In this document: positions 30,937-32,194 of the stretch, piece after piece | Layout: each line of letters begins with the position of its first letter | Position numbering within the stretch: position 1 is the first letter of the stretch | NCBI GenBank assembly: GCA_016218375.1 | Contig: JACREG010000007.1 | Location: forward strand, 1 to 32,194 | DNA length: 32,194 nucleotides | Source of the DNA: Gammaproteobacteria bacterium | GTDB taxonomy: Bacteria; Pseudomonadota; Gammaproteobacteria; Thiohalobacterales; Thiohalobacteraceae | Direction: 5' to 3' | Notes under the pieces: generated by a model | Database searches by the model: none | Seen by the model: the letters and a program-made list of their open reading frames with translations, nothing else | Told to the model about the DNA's origin: nothing | Position numbers and translations under genes: made by a program

Positions 30937-32194
30937 TCACGCCGCCGTATACGCACCTGTGTATGCCCCTTGGCGGATCTGCGCGTCGCCGCGCTCCACA
31001 TGGATGATCTCGCCGCGCTTGACCTTGTCCAGGTATTCCTTGAAATAGCCGAGCACCGATTGCTCGATGAACTCATGCGCGTAGCGGTCCACCGGATCGA
31101 TACCGGCCGCTTGCAGTTCGGCGCGCGGACAGCCGCCGACCTTGGCGACAAACACCGCCACGCAGTCGTTGATGGCGCGGATCACCGTCGGCAAGGTGTC
31201 TTCCTCGCCATAACCGCCCTGGCAATACAGATCGACGCGACGATGGCCGACGAAGGTGCAGCCGCCGGTGCCTACCTCGTAGATCTGGAACTCGGTGGCA
31301 TGACCGAAGTGTTCGTTGATCTTGCCGCCGCCGGTGGTGGCGACCGCGATCAGCACCTTGATAACGGAGTGTTCGCTGGCAAGACTCGACAGTTCTTCCT
31401 GCTTGGCGGCCACTTGCTGTTCGCGTTCCTGTTCGACCAACGACTGGTAGGCCTTGCGCACCGTCGGGTCGTAGTCGATGTCCATCGCCATCACCTTCTC
31501 GGTGGTGAATTCCGCCGAACGGTCCTCGCCCAGCAGGCCGACGGCGTCGGCGCGGCATTGGCGGCAATGGCGCATCATGTTCATCTCGCCGGAGCAACTG
31601 TCCTGCAAGGCCTTCAACTCCTGCGCGCTCGGGCCGCGCTGGCCGTTCAGGCCGAACACCGTGCCGTGCTCGGGCGCGGAGATCAGCGGCATGATGTTGT
31701 GCAGGAAGGCGCCGCGGCTTTTGACGGCCTTGTTCACCTCGACCAAATGCCGATCGTTGATGCCCGGGATCATCACCGAATTGACCTTGCACAGAATGCC
31801 GCGCTCGGTGAGCATCTCCAGCCCGCGCAATTGATGTTCGCTGAGAATCTCGGCGGCGGCGCGACCGGTGATGCGCTTGTGCTTGTAGAAGATCCAGGGA
31901 TAGATCTGCGCACCGATGTCCGGATCGACCATGTTGATGGTGATGGTCACGTGATCGACATTGAAGCGTTGGATCGTGTCGACATGCTCCGGCAAGGCCA
32001 GGCCGTTGGTCGACAGGCACAGCTTGATGTCCGGCGCCTGCTGCGAGATCAGCTCGAAGGTTTTGAAGGTCTTCTCGGGATTGGCCAGCGGATCGCCGGG
32101 GCCGGCGATGCCGAGCACGGTCATCTGTGGAATGGCCGAGGCCACGGCCAGCACCTTCTTCGCCGCTTGTTCGGGCGTGAGGCGTTCGCTGACC
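30937..32194 (-). CDS. nifB: NifB, FeMo-cofactor biosynthesis protein (5' part outside window)
   Basis: Radical SAM enzyme that makes NifB-co, the 8Fe-9S-C core of the nitrogenase cofactor. The frame is open to the window edge, so the GTG at 32154 given by the ORF track is internal. Visible are [33 protein letters not shown] and [14 protein letters not shown] of the SAM barrel, then the second cluster motif [25 protein letters not shown]. The C-terminal ~130 residues ([23 protein letters not shown]...) are the NifX/NafY-like domain present in many proteobacterial NifB proteins. The CxxxCxxC SAM-cluster motif lies upstream of the window. The ferredoxin gene follows after 83 bases. Confidence 0.97.
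   Translation of the reverse strand, partial: VSERLTPEQAAKKVLAVASAIPQMTVLGIAGPGDPLANPEKTFKTFELISQQAPDIKLCLSTNGLALPEHVDTIQRFNVDHVTITINMVDPDIGAQIYPWIFYKHKRITGRAAAEILSEHQLRGLEMLTERGILCKVNSVMIPGINDRHLVEVNKAVKSRGAFLHNIMPLISAPEHGTVFGLNGQRGPSAQELKALQDSCSGEMNMMRHCRQCRADAVGLLGEDRSAEFTTEKVMAMDIDYDPTVRKAYQSLVEQEREQQVAAKQEELSSLASEHSVIKVLIAVATTGGGKINEHFGHATEFQIYEVGTGGCTFVGHRRVDLYCQGGYGEEDTLPTVIRAINDCVAVFVAKVGGCPRAELQAAGIDPVDRYAHEFIEQSVLGYFKEYLDKVKRGEIIHVERGDAQIRQGAYTGAYTAA

Noticed and set aside
1-32194. CRISPR arrays, tRNA or rRNA genes, insertion sequences with transposase
   Set aside because: I looked for regularly spaced repeats, tRNA-like cloverleaf ends and transposase motifs and saw none.

Overview
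This is high-GC gammaproteobacterial DNA. FabB, Kup and HrpA are all close to the usual gammaproteobacterial forms. A DsrE-family periplasmic protein, a two-fold thioredoxin protein, small c-type cytochromes and a nitrogen-fixation operon point to a diazotrophic, possibly sulfur-oxidising lineage (Chromatiales-like). The lineage is inferred from gene content only. The ends cut through fabB (left, 5' part missing) and nifB (right, 5' part missing).

Layout. (1) 1-6637, forward: end of fabB, the potassium transporter kup, an unrecognised 326-residue protein, a large membrane-embedded patatin-like lipase, and a small secreted protein. (2) 6638-8866: an accessory patch with dispersed inverted repeats around a VapBC-type toxin-antitoxin pair, a DUF2442 gene and a DUF2971 gene. 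(3) 8867-13853, reverse: a two-domain exported thioredoxin-like protein followed by hrpA. (4) 14014-15413, forward: a DsrE-like exported protein, then a promoter with an overlapping palindrome and two monoheme cytochromes c ending at a hairpin. (5) 15598-19424, forward: a MerR-type regulator, a terminator-like hairpin, then a tight cluster: a ParA ATPase fused to an AMPK-type glycogen-binding domain, a P-loop-less MinD/FlhG-like protein, an unrecognised protein with a conserved-looking acidic tail, and a double-receiver protein whose first receiver has lost its phosphorylatable Asp. (6) 19466-24539: an Atg22-like (UMF1) MFS transporter, then, on the reverse strand, a 7TM-PAS-GAF-GGDEF-EAL protein and an outer-membrane protein. 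(7) 24898-32194, reverse: a nif accessory operon read nifB, ferredoxin, IscA-type carrier, LRV Fe-S protein, two small nifZ genes, a DUF3024-like gene, nifS, [nested repeat], nifT, a DegT-fold protein without its PLP lysine, and a SIR2-like protein.

How the genes fit together. The nif operon supplies NifB (cofactor core), NifS (sulfur), an Fe-S carrier, a ferredoxin and NifZ/NifT maturation factors; nifHDK are not in the window. Its distal two genes look like non-canonical enzymes of unknown function. The ParA-glycogen-binding cluster is the best candidate for an undescribed system. The fold assignments, the retained sugar-contact residues and the overlapping genes are seen directly. A role in positioning glycogen, or another alpha-glucan body, under two-component control is inference.
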